Positions 1 to 9,076 of a DNA stretch of 64,000 nucleotides are shown here, one piece after another (the first letter of the stretch is position 1; every line of letters begins with the position of its first letter). The DNA comes from Legionella donaldsonii (lineage in GTDB: Bacteria; Pseudomonadota; Gammaproteobacteria; Legionellales; Legionellaceae): contig NZ_UGOA01000001.1 of NCBI RefSeq assembly GCF_900452385.1, positions 1,249,501-1,313,500 of the forward strand. Reading direction: 5' to 3'. Below the pieces are notes generated by a model. It was not told the origin of the DNA. It searched no databases and saw only the letters and a list, made by a program, of their open reading frames with translations. The position numbers were made by a program, and so were the translations under genes.

Positions 1-969
1 CAGCGGTAAGACGATACTTTCATGGGGATTACCGTAGAAGATTGCTTTGGCAAACATATTGGGCTTTAGTCGTCCGTCTTGATTGTCGTGAATCATTTGA
101 ATATTGACCGTACGCGTATTGGGGTTCACGACGGCGCCAATGTGATGAACGACGCATTGTATAGGTTGGCGATAAGCATCCAATACTATTTTGACTTTTT
201 GACCAGGATAAATGTTACTGATATCTTTTTCCTGAGCATTCGCGGTAATGTATACCTTCGATAAATCAGCTACGGTCATGATTGGCTGGGTTGTATCATT
301 CCAATAGCCTCCTATCGCAGCATTTAATTCGATAACATGCCCGGAAAGCGGAGAGCGAACAACCAGGACATGCTTGTCGTCATTGCCAGTATTTTCTACA
401 CGTAATTCAATTAATCGGGCTTTGGCCCGTGCAAGTTCACTGACTGCTTGCTCATAATTATTCTGCGCCTCTTCTGTATCATGGCGAGCGGCGATATTGG
501 AGACAGTCAGTTTTTCCTGGCGTTTGAGATTCTGTGTTGCAAATACCCATGCAGCCTTCGCTTTATCGACATCACTCAATGCTTGAGCCAGCTCAGCGGA
601 ATCAATGGTAAACAAGATTTCACCTGTTTTGACTGAATCACCAAGGCGTTTATTAAGAGTACTGATTCGTCCTAAAAGGGGGGGTAGCACCTTAACCAAT
701 GTGGCTGGATCGGCCTCAACCATCGCTGGAATAGTAAAAGGATCTTCTATGGTTTGTTTGGTAGTCGTTTGAATAGTAATTAATTTTCGTAGTGGTGATT
801 TTTCAGGAATAATCAGGCGGCGTCCCTGGTGCACTAAAGGAATAACGACCTCAGGCGGCTTGGAGAAGTGTTTTGCACAACTCACAATCAGCCAGGGAAT
901 AAGTATCATAATAGCGAAACCTGCCAAGATCCAAAAAATGCGTTTGGAGACAAGTAATTTCCAATTCAA
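1..969 (-). CDS. RND efflux periplasmic adaptor (HlyD/CzcB type), 3' end missing
   Basis: The reverse frame stays open from a TTG start at 969 to the window edge (323 codons). AAAGG lies just upstream of that start. The protein begins with a membrane anchor (ILAGFAIMILIPWLIVS), continues with a lipoyl/barrel part (LPPLLGRISTLNKRLGDSVKTG), an Ala-rich alpha-hairpin around residues 125-185, and a second barrel part (VVRSPLSGHVIELNA, then LKPNMFAKAIF). This order is typical of membrane fusion proteins that link an inner-membrane RND pump to an outer-membrane channel. The resemblance is to heavy-metal adaptors, but the substrate cannot be told. The pump gene would be expected to the left of the window. 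The start is uncertain because no ATG lies nearby. Confidence 0.85.
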   Translation of the reverse strand, partial: MNWKLLVSKRIFWILAGFAIMILIPWLIVSCAKHFSKPPEVVIPLVHQGRRLIIPEKSPLRKLITIQTTTKQTIEDPFTIPAMVEADPATLVKVLPPLLGRISTLNKRLGDSVKTGEILFTIDSAELAQALSDVDKAKAAWVFATQNLKRQEKLTVSNIAARHDTEEAQNNYEQAVSELARAKARLIELRVENTGNDDKHVLVVRSPLSGHVIELNAAIGGYWNDTTQPIMTVADLSKVYITANAQEKDISNIYPGQKVKIVLDAYRQPIQCVVHHIGAVVNPNTRTVNIQMIHDNQDGRLKPNMFAKAIFYGNPHESIVLPL

Positions 970-993
970 AGCAATTATCCTTTTACTTTGATA

Positions 994-1010
994 CTGGATT
1001 AAGAATCCAG
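994..1010. promoter_or_regulatory. Short perfect inverted repeat upstream of the efflux adaptor
   Basis: CTGGATT-AAG-AATCCAG lies 25 bp upstream of the adaptor start. Its position fits an operator or 5' leader hairpin. The binding protein is unknown. The rest of 970-1310 is AT-rich and shows no gene. Confidence 0.3.
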
Positions 1011-1310
1011 CACGTTTTGATTACAGACAATATTAAAACTTATTCATTTATAAATGATTTTTATCAATACATTACTCGTTTCTTTTGAGGTGAGCAAACT
1101 AATTTCTTAAAGAAATTCTATTTATGAATATAATTTTCATTTGCAGAGAGATAATAGCGTGATGAGATTTATTAAAAATGATACGCATCGCTTTTTTTAT
1201 AGCAAGATCGATTTTTGAAAACACAGTATTAATGGATTAGTTTTATCCCCTCTTTTTTTGCTGACGGGCATAGGCTAACATGGGAGATAAGTTACTAAAG
1301 GATTGTTATA

Positions 1311-1916
1311 ATGATTGTTTTTTACCGATATCTCGTAATTTGTGTATTAGCGCTATCGATATTGCCTAATACCTATGCAGGGATGAGTAAAGATAATTTT
1401 TATCGCAGTTTTTGGCTTCCTACTTATCATGGGGAGCGTTTGAATTATTGCATGCTCGGTGGCAAGATTTGTGGTATCCAGGTAGCCACTCGTTATTGCC
1501 GGATAATGGGTTATGCCTATGCGAATCAACAAATTATTGATTACAACGTCGGTTTGACCAATTACATGTCTACTTCTCCAGCGTGTAGGGCACAGTGTAA
1601 GGGTTGGCGTTGCAATGGTTTTAAAACGATTCGCTGCGTTGCTAATATGAGCCACAAACCACCAAAATCCTACCACTATCGTTTAAGACGCTTTGTCTAC
1701 CCCCGTTATAATAATTACCGTGTTGATTGGTGTTATGACGGACGAAAGGGGTGTGGAGAGCGAGCGGCTTATTCATTTTGTCGCCGCTTGGGTTATTTAG
1801 CCGCGCGTCGATATGCCAAGCAAGATAAAGTAGCTGCCACGAAGGCTATTGGTAATCAAAAACTATGTTTTGGTAATGCATGTAATGGATTTGCTTACAT
1901 CAATTGCTATCGATAG
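1311..1916 (+). CDS. Secreted cysteine-rich protein with two tandem modules
   Basis: A 201-residue protein with a clear signal peptide (hydrophobic YLVICVLALSILP, likely cleavage after NTYAG). The mature part contains the same module twice, about residues 35-110 and 125-200. Each copy has a W or Y followed by C-x5-C-G, then an aromatic residue, CR-x2-GY, an Ala-rich stretch, and an ending of the form CNGF-x3-x-C. The conserved cysteines suggest disulfide-bonded periplasmic or extracellular domains. I do not recognise a named family with certainty. The gene stands alone, upstream of fleQ and in the same direction, 127 bp away. Confidence 0.8.
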   Translation: MIVFYRYLVICVLALSILPNTYAGMSKDNFYRSFWLPTYHGERLNYCMLGGKICGIQVATRYCRIMGYAYANQQIIDYNVGLTNYMSTSPACRAQCKGWRCNGFKTIRCVANMSHKPPKSYHYRLRRFVYPRYNNYRVDWCYDGRKGCGERAAYSFCRRLGYLAARRYAKQDKVAATKAIGNQKLCFGNACNGFAYINCYR

Positions 1917-2043
1917 GAAAAACAAGGAAAGACACCGTGTTAATTATTTATGACACTAATAAAAAATATAGTCATTTATTTGACAGTGTGTTGGTTATTA
2001 ACCAATACTCAACATTAGATAACCAGGATACAGGGATACGGTT

Positions 2044-3459
2044 ATGAGCAACAATGAAGCAATTTATATCATTGATGACAACGAAGAACGTTGTCACAAG
2101 CTCAGTACGATCTTGAGTTTTGTGGGTGAAACCTGTTTTCATGCCAATTATAGTAATTGGCAATCCCAATCTTACAAGGATGCTCAGGCAATCGTAGCCG
2201 GTGTACGTTCCTCTTACAACGATACCATTGAATTTTTGGATGAACTGGGTACTAATGCCCCCAAATTACCCGTTATACTGGTTGATTCTCCTATACCCGA
2301 GAGTCGTTACTATACTAAAAACGTCTTGGCAAACCTTTGTTTCCCATTTAGTTATGCACAGATGCTGGAAGCTTTGCATAAATGTCAAATTGCTCAGGAA
2401 ATTGCTTTGGCCCAATCCAGTCATGAAAAGCGAACTTCTTTATTTCGTAGTCTCGTAGGTAATAGTGATTCAATCAGGCAAGTACGCCGGCTGATTGAGC
2501 AGGTTGCGAATACTGAGGCAAGCGTATTATTACTAGGGGAGTCTGGTACAGGTAAAGAGGTTGTAGCACGAAATATACATGCTCTATCGTCACGCCACAG
2601 CAAACCGTTTATTCCTATTAATTGTGGTGCCATTCCAGCTGAGTTATTGGAAAGTGAATTGTTTGGCCATGAAAAAGGTGCGTTTACTGGGGCAATTACC
2701 TCCAGACAAGGGCGTTTTGAATTGGCAAATGGTGGCACATTATTTCTTGATGAAATTGGCGATATGCCTTTGGCCATGCAGGTTAAGCTATTACGGGTCT
2801 TGCAAGAGAGATGCTTTGAGCGCGTAGGCTCTAATAGGAGTGTCGAGGTCAATGTCAGAATTATCGCTGCAACGCACAGAAATCTTGAGCAGGCTATTGA
2901 AGAAGGGAAGTTTCGCGAAGATCTTTTTTATCGTTTAAATGTATTTCCTATTGATATGCCTCCGTTACGGGCCAGGCGTGAAGATTTACCCTTGTTAGTG
3001 AATGAGTTAATTGCCAGGATTGAAGGTGAAAATAGGCCGAGTGTACGTATTATGCCTGGGGCTTTGGAGGCTTTAAGCCGTTATCAGTGGCCTGGTAATG
3101 TGCGTGAACTTGCTAATCTTGTTGAACGGTTGTCTATTTTATTCCCTAACGGGATCGTTGATATTGATGATTTGCCAAGGCGATTCAAGACGGATAATAA
3201 TTTTCCTACAACGAATACTGCAGTCAGCGGCAATGAGCGCGAGAGCCTGCTTGAAATGGTTAGTCAGGAGCAAGCTTTTTCGGGAGATGGTATTGATCTT
3301 AAAGAGCATTTGGTAAAAACGGAGCTAGCGCTTATTAGTCAGGCTTTGGATGAGTCCGATTGGGTAGTAGCTCATGCTGCAAGCTATTTAAATATGCGTC
3401 GTACTACGTTGGTAGAAAAGATGCGTAAGTATGGTTTAACACGCCCGGAGCGCGCCTGA
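2044..3459 (+). CDS. fleQ: Sigma-54-dependent transcriptional activator FleQ
   Basis: A 471-residue enhancer-binding protein. The N-terminal ~120 residues form a receiver-like FleQ domain. The AAA+ domain has Walker A GESGTGKE (165-172), the sigma-54 contact loop GAFTGA (212-217), and Walker [12 protein letters not shown] (230-240). A Fis-type helix-turn-helix closes the protein ([20 protein letters not shown]). In Legionella and Pseudomonas, FleQ controls flagellar genes with RpoN, and in Pseudomonas it also binds c-di-GMP. The ATG follows CAGGGATACGGTT; spacing to the Shine-Dalgarno is ordinary. FlrC or NtrC paralogues are alternatives, but the short receiver-like domain without an obvious phospho-Asp pocket favours FleQ. 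Confidence 0.9.
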   Translation: MSNNEAIYIIDDNEERCHKLSTILSFVGETCFHANYSNWQSQSYKDAQAIVAGVRSSYNDTIEFLDELGTNAPKLPVILVDSPIPESRYYTKNVLANLCFPFSYAQMLEALHKCQIAQEIALAQSSHEKRTSLFRSLVGNSDSIRQVRRLIEQVANTEASVLLLGESGTGKEVVARNIHALSSRHSKPFIPINCGAIPAELLESELFGHEKGAFTGAITSRQGRFELANGGTLFLDEIGDMPLAMQVKLLRVLQERCFERVGSNRSVEVNVRIIAATHRNLEQAIEEGKFREDLFYRLNVFPIDMPPLRARREDLPLLVNELIARIEGENRPSVRIMPGALEALSRYQWPGNVRELANLVERLSILFPNGIVDIDDLPRRFKTDNNFPTTNTAVSGNERESLLEMVSQEQAFSGDGIDLKEHLVKTELALISQALDESDWVVAHAASYLNMRRTTLVEKMRKYGLTRPERA

Positions 3460-3539
3460 CCTTTCTCACCCCCCAGTTTCTTCCTGGAGGACCAGGGGGG
3501 AAAGAATTCTATCTGTGTATAAATAGAGGGGACGCTTTT

Positions 3540-3875
3540 TTAAGCTTGTCCGCTATCGGCGTTTTCGTCTTTTCCCACGTTTTCTTCAGCAGCAGGCTTC
3601 GGTTTTTTTGCTTTGGCAGGGGATTCTTCTGCTGGTCCAGGTTCTGGTTGCGGAGCTGGAGGTTGTTGCGGAGCTTGAGCTTGAGGAGGAGCCGCCGGTG
3701 TAGGTTTAGGCGGGGTTTTAGGCTGGGCTGCGGCTGCAGCCTGTTCTTCTGCTTCGCGTTTTTTCTTATATTCGTCAATAATTTCACCGACGCTGGTTTT
3801 AACATCCTTGAAAAGCTTACCCGCAAAGGAGCTCAATTCTTTAAAATCCGGTAGCTTTGATTTGAAATCACCCAT
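3540..3875 (-). CDS. Small Pro/Ala/Gln-rich hypothetical protein
   Basis: A 111-residue protein preceded by GGAG 6 bp before its ATG. The first ~45 residues are mixed and probably helical (LSSFAGKLFKDVKTSVGEII). The remainder is low-complexity, rich in Pro, Ala, Gln, Lys and Glu, and likely disordered. It has no signal peptide and no membrane segment. It faces fleQ tail to tail. Overlapping long frames on both strands are by-products of the biased composition. Function unknown. Confidence 0.7.
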   Translation of the reverse strand: MGDFKSKLPDFKELSSFAGKLFKDVKTSVGEIIDEYKKKREAEEQAAAAAQPKTPPKPTPAAPPQAQAPQQPPAPQPEPGPAEESPAKAKKPKPAAEENVGKDENADSGQA

Positions 3876-4152
3876 GATTTACTCCGTGCTGACAGTTTAA
3901 TTTCTTTATTCGTTAAGTATATACAACTATATGGGAAAAAAACCTGAATGGGAATCTAATGACGGAATTTAGCAAAAAATTCCCTGCGTGCGTGGAGAGG
4001 ACAAGGAATAAGCAGGGATAGTACAACAACAATTTGCCTTTCTCATTTACAGGAGAAGAAAGCCTGTTGTAGAGGAAATGATATATAAAATTAATTGCCA
4101 GGCTACGATTGAGAACCGACCTCGTCGAGAGGGACGAAAAGGGGTTGCTGAT

Positions 4153-5106
4153 TTAATTTTTAATATAGCGTTGTTGCCCCGCGCCTGATTGACTCCAGTC
4201 ATTATTGTCTGAAAAGGTTGTATCAACAACGAATCGACTTGCCCAATCATCTCGGACAACACGCTTTTGATTCAGTAGTTTTTGAAAAAAATAATTGGAG
4301 GATTGTTCTTTCATTGTTGCATTAATGGGCCCTAACTGGGGTTGATATTTTTTCCTAAATTCTGCAAGGCGACTTTCTAAAAAATTAACAGTCTCTACTT
4401 TCTTGGCCGGAGGCAACCAATCATCGGGAACTTTAGAAACTAGCAGCATTAGGTCATTTCTTTCGATATGGAATAATTTAATAAGTGCCCGCTTTCTATG
4501 TTCGGGAGTAAGGTTATCAAATAAATGTTTATATCGCTGATTATAATGAGTGACGTTATCAACTAGAAAAACTTTAAGATAAGTATGGTTGAGGGAGTCA
4601 TCATCACATAAGGTTGAAATCCCTTGGGGAAATTCTTTATCTTGCTGTTTTAATTGAAAAAAATGCAAATAAAATTTTAATTTTTCAGAAGATAAAACCT
4701 GAGTTCCACCATCATGCTTCGTGAGCCGGACTTTGTCTCCTGTCTGTTTTTTACCGATGTTATCGAAAACCCATCCACTCAGATCAATATCTGACAGGAT
4801 TGCTGCGGCTAATTCAAGTTCTGCTAGGCCGTCTAGATCAGAGGGTAAGCTCGGAGTTTCAGGAGAATTATCGTTGAAACGAAGACCTTGCCAATTCTTA
4901 ATCATTTTACTGATAAGAACAGCATCGTTTGCTGATGATCCCAAATAAGTTTTGGGAGTAGAAATCCCCATTAACCTATAAAAGCCCAGGGCAAGAAATT
5001 CATCAACCACTTTTTCTTTTGTTAAAGGCAAGGTCACTTGAGGCCCATTAAGCCAATATACCTGTTCTACATTTTTGAATCTGGATTTAATAAAAAAGAA
5101 TCTCAC
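4153..5106 (-). CDS. Kinase-like protein, possible effector
   Basis: A 317-residue cytoplasmic protein with a GTG start and GGAG about 8 bp upstream. Its layout resembles the HipA/PI-kinase-like group seen in several Legionella proteins: an N-terminal segment with E-FLALGFYRLMGISTPKTYL (helix C region), a hinge-like VLISKMI, then LAAAILSDIDLSGWVFDNIG (catalytic loop with D and N) and RLTKHDGGTQ (metal-binding D-G). A clear ATP-binding lysine or P-loop could not be assigned. It lies 60 bp downstream of sohB on the same strand. The kinase fold is an inference from motif order, and translocation into host cells is speculation. Confidence 0.6.
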   Translation of the reverse strand: MRFFFIKSRFKNVEQVYWLNGPQVTLPLTKEKVVDEFLALGFYRLMGISTPKTYLGSSANDAVLISKMIKNWQGLRFNDNSPETPSLPSDLDGLAELELAAAILSDIDLSGWVFDNIGKKQTGDKVRLTKHDGGTQVLSSEKLKFYLHFFQLKQQDKEFPQGISTLCDDDSLNHTYLKVFLVDNVTHYNQRYKHLFDNLTPEHRKRALIKLFHIERNDLMLLVSKVPDDWLPPAKKVETVNFLESRLAEFRKKYQPQLGPINATMKEQSSNYFFQKLLNQKRVVRDDWASRFVVDTTFSDNNDWSQSGAGQQRYIKN

Positions 5107-5166
5107 AACAACTCCATTTGTAACTCAGTAGCCGCAGTGCTGTATCCGCGGCTACTATTTTCTTTT

Positions 5167-6117
5167 TTAAGCCCATCGATGCAGCAATTTCATCGCAGGT
5201 TGCATCAGTTTGTCAAGGAGAGAGCGTTTGCCGTGAATTGCAATCTTAAATGCATTGTAGTTTTCCATTTTTTCAGTGATGTAATCATCACTGGTTTTCA
5301 AACTATCCACCAGTCTTAAATCATAGGCATCTTTGGCTATCCAATGTTCACCAGTCGCTACCTTTTCGATATCCAATTGCTGACGATGGCCAAGCACATA
5401 ATCTCTAAAAGCGCGATGAATTTTTTCCAATTCTTCCTGGAATTTTTCACGCCCTTTTTCCGTATTTTCAGCAAAAAGAGTGAGTGTGCGTTTGTATTCA
5501 CCGGCGGTTAATAATTCGAAATCGATATTATTTTTCTTCAACCAACGGTGAAAGTTAGGTAATTGAGCAACAACACCAATGGAGCCCACAATAGCAAAAG
5601 GAGCAGCAATAATCCGGTTGGCAACGCAAGCCATTAAATAACCGCCGCTAGCAGCAATTTTATCAATGCAAACGGTCAATGGTATTTTTTTATCGCGTAT
5701 ACGTTGTAATTGGGAAGCGGCTAATCCATAGCCATTCACTGCACCGCCAGGGCTTTCAAGACGAACAACAATCTCATCTTTCTCTTGAGCTATTGCAAGA
5801 ACAGCAGTGATAACATCGCGAAACTCATTCACTTGCGACGCTTTTATATCACCCTGGAAATCAATCACATACAGCGATGATTTTGCTTCTTTATTTTTAT
5901 TCTTCTTTTTCTTCTCAGGTTTTTTATTTTTTATTTCATGCGCCATTCGCTGTTGAATTTCATCATACTGCTTATTGAGCGAGGTGATTTCCAGTTTATG
6001 TTTCGATTTGGAACCACGGCTTAGTGCTAAAATACCAGCCAGCGTCAGTAGTATTGCGATGACCAATGTGAGGCTTTTTAAAACAAATAAACCGTATTGC
6101 ATCAGGAAATCCATCAT
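5167..6117 (-). CDS. sohB: Inner-membrane signal-peptide peptidase-type protease SohB
   Basis: A 316-residue S49-family protease. An N-terminal membrane segment (residues ~8-33) is followed by a Lys-rich linker (KPEKKKKNKNK) and the protease domain. The nucleophile is the Ser of KIAASGGYLMAC and the general base is the Lys of GEYKRTLTLF, the SppA/SohB Ser-Lys dyad. Length is close to that of E. coli SohB. It probably degrades membrane-associated peptides on the periplasmic side. It stands alone, with a repeat element upstream. Confidence 0.9.
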   Translation of the reverse strand: MMDFLMQYGLFVLKSLTLVIAILLTLAGILALSRGSKSKHKLEITSLNKQYDEIQQRMAHEIKNKKPEKKKKNKNKEAKSSLYVIDFQGDIKASQVNEFRDVITAVLAIAQEKDEIVVRLESPGGAVNGYGLAASQLQRIRDKKIPLTVCIDKIAASGGYLMACVANRIIAAPFAIVGSIGVVAQLPNFHRWLKKNNIDFELLTAGEYKRTLTLFAENTEKGREKFQEELEKIHRAFRDYVLGHRQQLDIEKVATGEHWIAKDAYDLRLVDSLKTSDDYITEKMENYNAFKIAIHGKRSLLDKLMQPAMKLLHRWA

Positions 6118-6172
6118 ATACCTTAATTAAATTTTATAAAGCAATGATTATCACCATGACCGCTCTGTAGTG

Positions 6173-6333
6173 CAAGTCTTGTCGACTTCTTTTGAAACTC
6201 TACTGCATTGGCGCATCGCTTCGTCGAACCGGTGCTCGAATCCTCATGTACTGACGTGTACACTGCGGTTCTGCGCGCCGTCTCTCCTCGCGCTGCTCTC
6301 ACTGCAGCGAGTTTCGCAAGACGTCTACTCTTG
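6173..6333. repeat. Intergenic element with imperfect ~33-bp terminal inverted repeats
   Basis: The left end (CAAGTCTTGTCGACTTC through ACTGCATTG) and the right end, read on the other strand (CAAGAGTAGACGTCTTGC through CTGCAGTG), match at most positions. The ~95-bp core is GC-richer than its surroundings and has no reading frame. This is the form of a non-autonomous miniature element. It sits between sohB and ccmA, which are divergent, and could carry promoter or hairpin function. Confidence 0.55.
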
Positions 6334-6384
6334 ATTTGCTCTTGCCAGAATAAGCAAATATAGATAGGCTGCCCTTTTTAATTA

Positions 6385-6999
6385 ATGAAATCCTGCATGC
6401 TCGACGTTCAATCCCTCACTTTTGACTATCAGGATAAGCCTTTGTTACAGAAGGTCCAATTTTCTGTAGCTGCAGGACAATTACTGCATTTGCGGGGCAA
6501 TAATGGTGCAGGCAAAACAACATTGCTCAAATTATTGACAGGGTTGCTTCAGCCCCATGAGGGGGAAATTCGTTACGATGGACAAGCGATCATGGCGGAT
6601 CTTGCGGCTTACCAACAAAAGCTTTGTTATGTTGGGCATAAAGGAGGGATTAATCCTTTACTTACCATCAAAGAAAATTGTTTTTTTGATATGCACTGGG
6701 GTAGACGCACCCTCAGTTTTGACCATCTATTAGCAGGCTTTGGTTTACAAGGGTTTGGTGATGAACTGGTTTATCATCTCTCGGCGGGGCAAAGAAGGCG
6801 GGTTGGATTATTACGCATAGCAATGACTGATGCGAAATTATGGTTGCTGGATGAGCCTTTGGTCGCTTTAGATAAAGAAGCCATTTCTACCTTGATAACT
6901 TGCCTTGAAAGCCATCTTGCCCAGGGTGGGCAGGTTATTTTGACTTCACACCAGAATTTGCCATTAAACCGGACGAGTTATCAGGAGTATTCTCTGTGA
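6385..6999 (+). CDS. ccmA: Cytochrome c maturation ABC transporter ATPase CcmA
   Basis: A 204-residue ABC ATPase with Walker A NNGAGKTTLL, signature LSAGQRRRVG and Walker B LWLLDEPL. With CcmB it forms the ATPase complex that releases holo-CcmE from CcmC during haem delivery. It is the first gene of ccmABCDEFGHI and overlaps ccmB by 4 bp. An in-frame ATG at 6397 (MLDVQSLTFDY) is an equally plausible start; neither has a strong ribosome site. Confidence 0.95.
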   Translation: MKSCMLDVQSLTFDYQDKPLLQKVQFSVAAGQLLHLRGNNGAGKTTLLKLLTGLLQPHEGEIRYDGQAIMADLAAYQQKLCYVGHKGGINPLLTIKENCFFDMHWGRRTLSFDHLLAGFGLQGFGDELVYHLSAGQRRRVGLLRIAMTDAKLWLLDEPLVALDKEAISTLITCLESHLAQGGQVILTSHQNLPLNRTSYQEYSL

Positions 7000-7679
7000 T
7001 GATGAGTCTGTTAACCCTCTTTCGCCGCCAATTCCGCCGAGAAATGCTCATTCATCTTCGCCAACCACGACTTTTGTTTCAGGCGGCCTTATTCTTTTTA
7101 ATGGTGGCTGTTTTTTTTCCATTAACCATGCCACCCGACATCATTCTCTTACGTACCGTCGCACCAGGATTAGTATGGATAGCAATGTTACTGGCTATGT
7201 TGTTAGCTTCAGTGGGGCTTTTTCAACAGGATTATGAAGACGGTGTTGTGGAACAATGGTTGATTTCTGGTTACCCCCTAAGCGTGATTGTGGGAGCAAA
7301 AATTTTAGTGCATTGGTTACTCAACCTGATACCCATGCTGATTTTTTGTCCCTTGTTAGCTTTATTGTTTAATTTGACTGCCTATGAAACAACCATTTTA
7401 CTTTGTAGTTTGATTGTCGGTACACCGGCCATTCTTTTTCTATGTGCTCTGGCTGCTGCATTTAGTGCGGGCATGCAGCAAAAAGGAGTGTTGATGGCAT
7501 TGATCTTATTGCCTCTTACTATCCCGGTAATGGTTTTTGGCAGTGGTAGTTTAACCGCGGTGATGCAAGGATTGCCTGTACTGGGCTATTTAGCACTCTT
7601 GCTGGCTTTATCCATTCTTGCGGTTGGTTTTTTACCTTTTGCGATTGCAGCGGTGATTCGTATTAGCCTTGCTGAGTAA
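6996..7679 (+). CDS. ccmB: Haem exporter membrane protein CcmB
   Basis: A 227-residue polytopic membrane protein with about six hydrophobic segments, the partner of CcmA. It starts inside the ccmA stop region. The motif GLFQQDYEDGVVEQWLISG and the following LLNLIPM segment are typical of CcmB. A gap of 43 bp, the largest in the operon, separates it from ccmC. Confidence 0.95.
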   Translation: MMMSLLTLFRRQFRREMLIHLRQPRLLFQAALFFLMVAVFFPLTMPPDIILLRTVAPGLVWIAMLLAMLLASVGLFQQDYEDGVVEQWLISGYPLSVIVGAKILVHWLLNLIPMLIFCPLLALLFNLTAYETTILLCSLIVGTPAILFLCALAAAFSAGMQQKGVLMALILLPLTIPVMVFGSGSLTAVMQGLPVLGYLALLLALSILAVGFLPFAIAAVIRISLAE

Positions 7680-7722
7680 TGCATGGTAAAATTTTTGTTT
7701 TTTTCTGATTCAATTATTCCCT

Positions 7723-8466
7723 ATGTGGAAATTTTTATACCAACTGGCATCGCCAAAGGCATTTTATGAGCTGACACGATCATGGCTACCTTGTCTGGGT
7801 GCTGGTGCTTTGCTTTTTCTTTTACTTGGTATGATCTGGGGTTTGGTTTTTGCACCACCGGATTATCAGCAAGGTGATGCTTTCCGTATTATCTATGTGC
7901 ATGTTCCGACAGCTTTTTTATCGATGGCAATTTATGGCTGGATGGGATTTTTGGCAGTGCTTTTGCTGGTCTGGCGCATTAAAATGGCTGGTTTAATGTT
8001 AGGGATTGCTGCCCAAACAGGGGCCATTATGGCTTTTCTGGCGCTAGTGACGGGCAGTATCTGGGGTAAGCCCATGTGGGGAACATGGTGGATTTGGGAT
8101 GCGCGGTTGACCTCCGAACTTATTTTATTGCTTTTATATTTGGCGATTTTAGCGACTGGAACGGCTTTTCAGAATAAAGAGCAGGGCGATAAAATCGTCG
8201 CTATTTTGACGTTGGTGGGTTTAGTAGATTTGCCCATTATTCATTATTCTGTTTATTGGTGGAATACCTTGCATCAAGGCGCAACTTTATCTGTTTTTGC
8301 CAAACCAAAAATCGCGATTACTATGCTTTATCCTTTATTATTGACGCTGGCTGGTTTTTCTTTTTATTGCCTGTGGGTTATGTTACATAAGGCTCGAAAT
8401 GAGGTGGTTCTGCGTGAACGCCGGCAGCAGTGGGTAAAGAACCTGGTGGAGAGAGAAGAATTATGA
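7723..8466 (+). CDS. ccmC: Haem-handling protein CcmC
   Basis: A 247-residue membrane protein with six predicted spans and the tryptophan-rich haem-binding motif WGTWWIWDARLTSELIL. Histidines in YVHVPTAF and IIHYSVYWW flank it as expected for axial haem ligands. It loads haem onto CcmE at the periplasmic face. It ends in ATGA, overlapping ccmD. Confidence 0.95.
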   Translation: MWKFLYQLASPKAFYELTRSWLPCLGAGALLFLLLGMIWGLVFAPPDYQQGDAFRIIYVHVPTAFLSMAIYGWMGFLAVLLLVWRIKMAGLMLGIAAQTGAIMAFLALVTGSIWGKPMWGTWWIWDARLTSELILLLLYLAILATGTAFQNKEQGDKIVAILTLVGLVDLPIIHYSVYWWNTLHQGATLSVFAKPKIAITMLYPLLLTLAGFSFYCLWVMLHKARNEVVLRERRQQWVKNLVEREEL

Positions 8467-8630
8467 CACAGTTTATGCACTGGCTTGCCATGGGAGGCTA
8501 TTCTTCCTACATATGGTCTGCGTATGGTCTGGTAGTCGTCGTTTTGGCAATGAATACTGTTGGCCTAAGACTACAACGCGCCCGTGCCCGCAAATTATTA
8601 CAACAATGGTTTAAGAGACAGTCTTCATGA
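8463..8630 (+). CDS. ccmD: Small haem-exporter accessory protein CcmD
   Basis: A 55-residue single-span protein starting at the ATG overlapping the ccmC stop (ATGA). The sequence [20 protein letters not shown] followed by a hydrophobic helix and an Arg-rich tail is typical of CcmD, which is needed for release of haem-loaded CcmE from CcmABC. A longer frame from 8430 exists but would overlap ccmC by 37 bp. Confidence 0.9.
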   Translation: MTQFMHWLAMGGYSSYIWSAYGLVVVVLAMNTVGLRLQRARARKLLQQWFKRQSS

Positions 8631-9076
8631 ATGCTGTACGTAAGCGTAAAATGTTACTGCTTTTATTTATCATTTCTATTCTCGCGCTGGTGACGGGTTT
8701 AGTGCTTTATGCATTGCGCCAGAACATCAGTTTATTTTATACCCCAACTCAGATTGTTAATGGAGAGGCTTCCAGTAAACATACAATTCGTTTAGGTGGT
8801 ATGGTGGTAAAAGGCAGTATTGTACGGGCAAGCAAGGGGTTGGCGGTTCAATTTAAGCTCACTGATTTCAAGCAAACAGTGACTGTCAATTATGAAGGTA
8901 TTTTACCCGATCTATTCCGTGAAGAGCAGGGAATTGTCGCGCTTGGTGAGCTCAGCACAGATGGGCAATTCAAAGCGCAGGAAGTATTAGCGAAACACGA
9001 TGCCAATTATATGCCTCCGGAGGTTAAAGATGCCTTGGCTAAAGCGGCTCAACAAGGAGAAAAGAAAAGCGCATGA
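8627..9076 (+). CDS. ccmE: Periplasmic haem chaperone CcmE
   Basis: A 149-residue protein with an N-terminal membrane anchor (residues ~8-30) and a beta-barrel periplasmic domain. The covalent haem-binding histidine is in [14 protein letters not shown] near the end. It carries haem from CcmC to CcmF. It overlaps ccmD and ccmF by 4 bp each. Confidence 0.95.
   Translation: MNAVRKRKMLLLLFIISILALVTGLVLYALRQNISLFYTPTQIVNGEASSKHTIRLGGMVVKGSIVRASKGLAVQFKLTDFKQTVTVNYEGILPDLFREEQGIVALGELSTDGQFKAQEVLAKHDANYMPPEVKDALAKAAQQGEKKSA

Noticed and set aside
3509-3854. Overlapping long frames on both strands across the Pro/Ala-rich gene
   Set aside because: They result from biased composition; only the reverse frame from 3875 has a ribosome site and sensible sequence.
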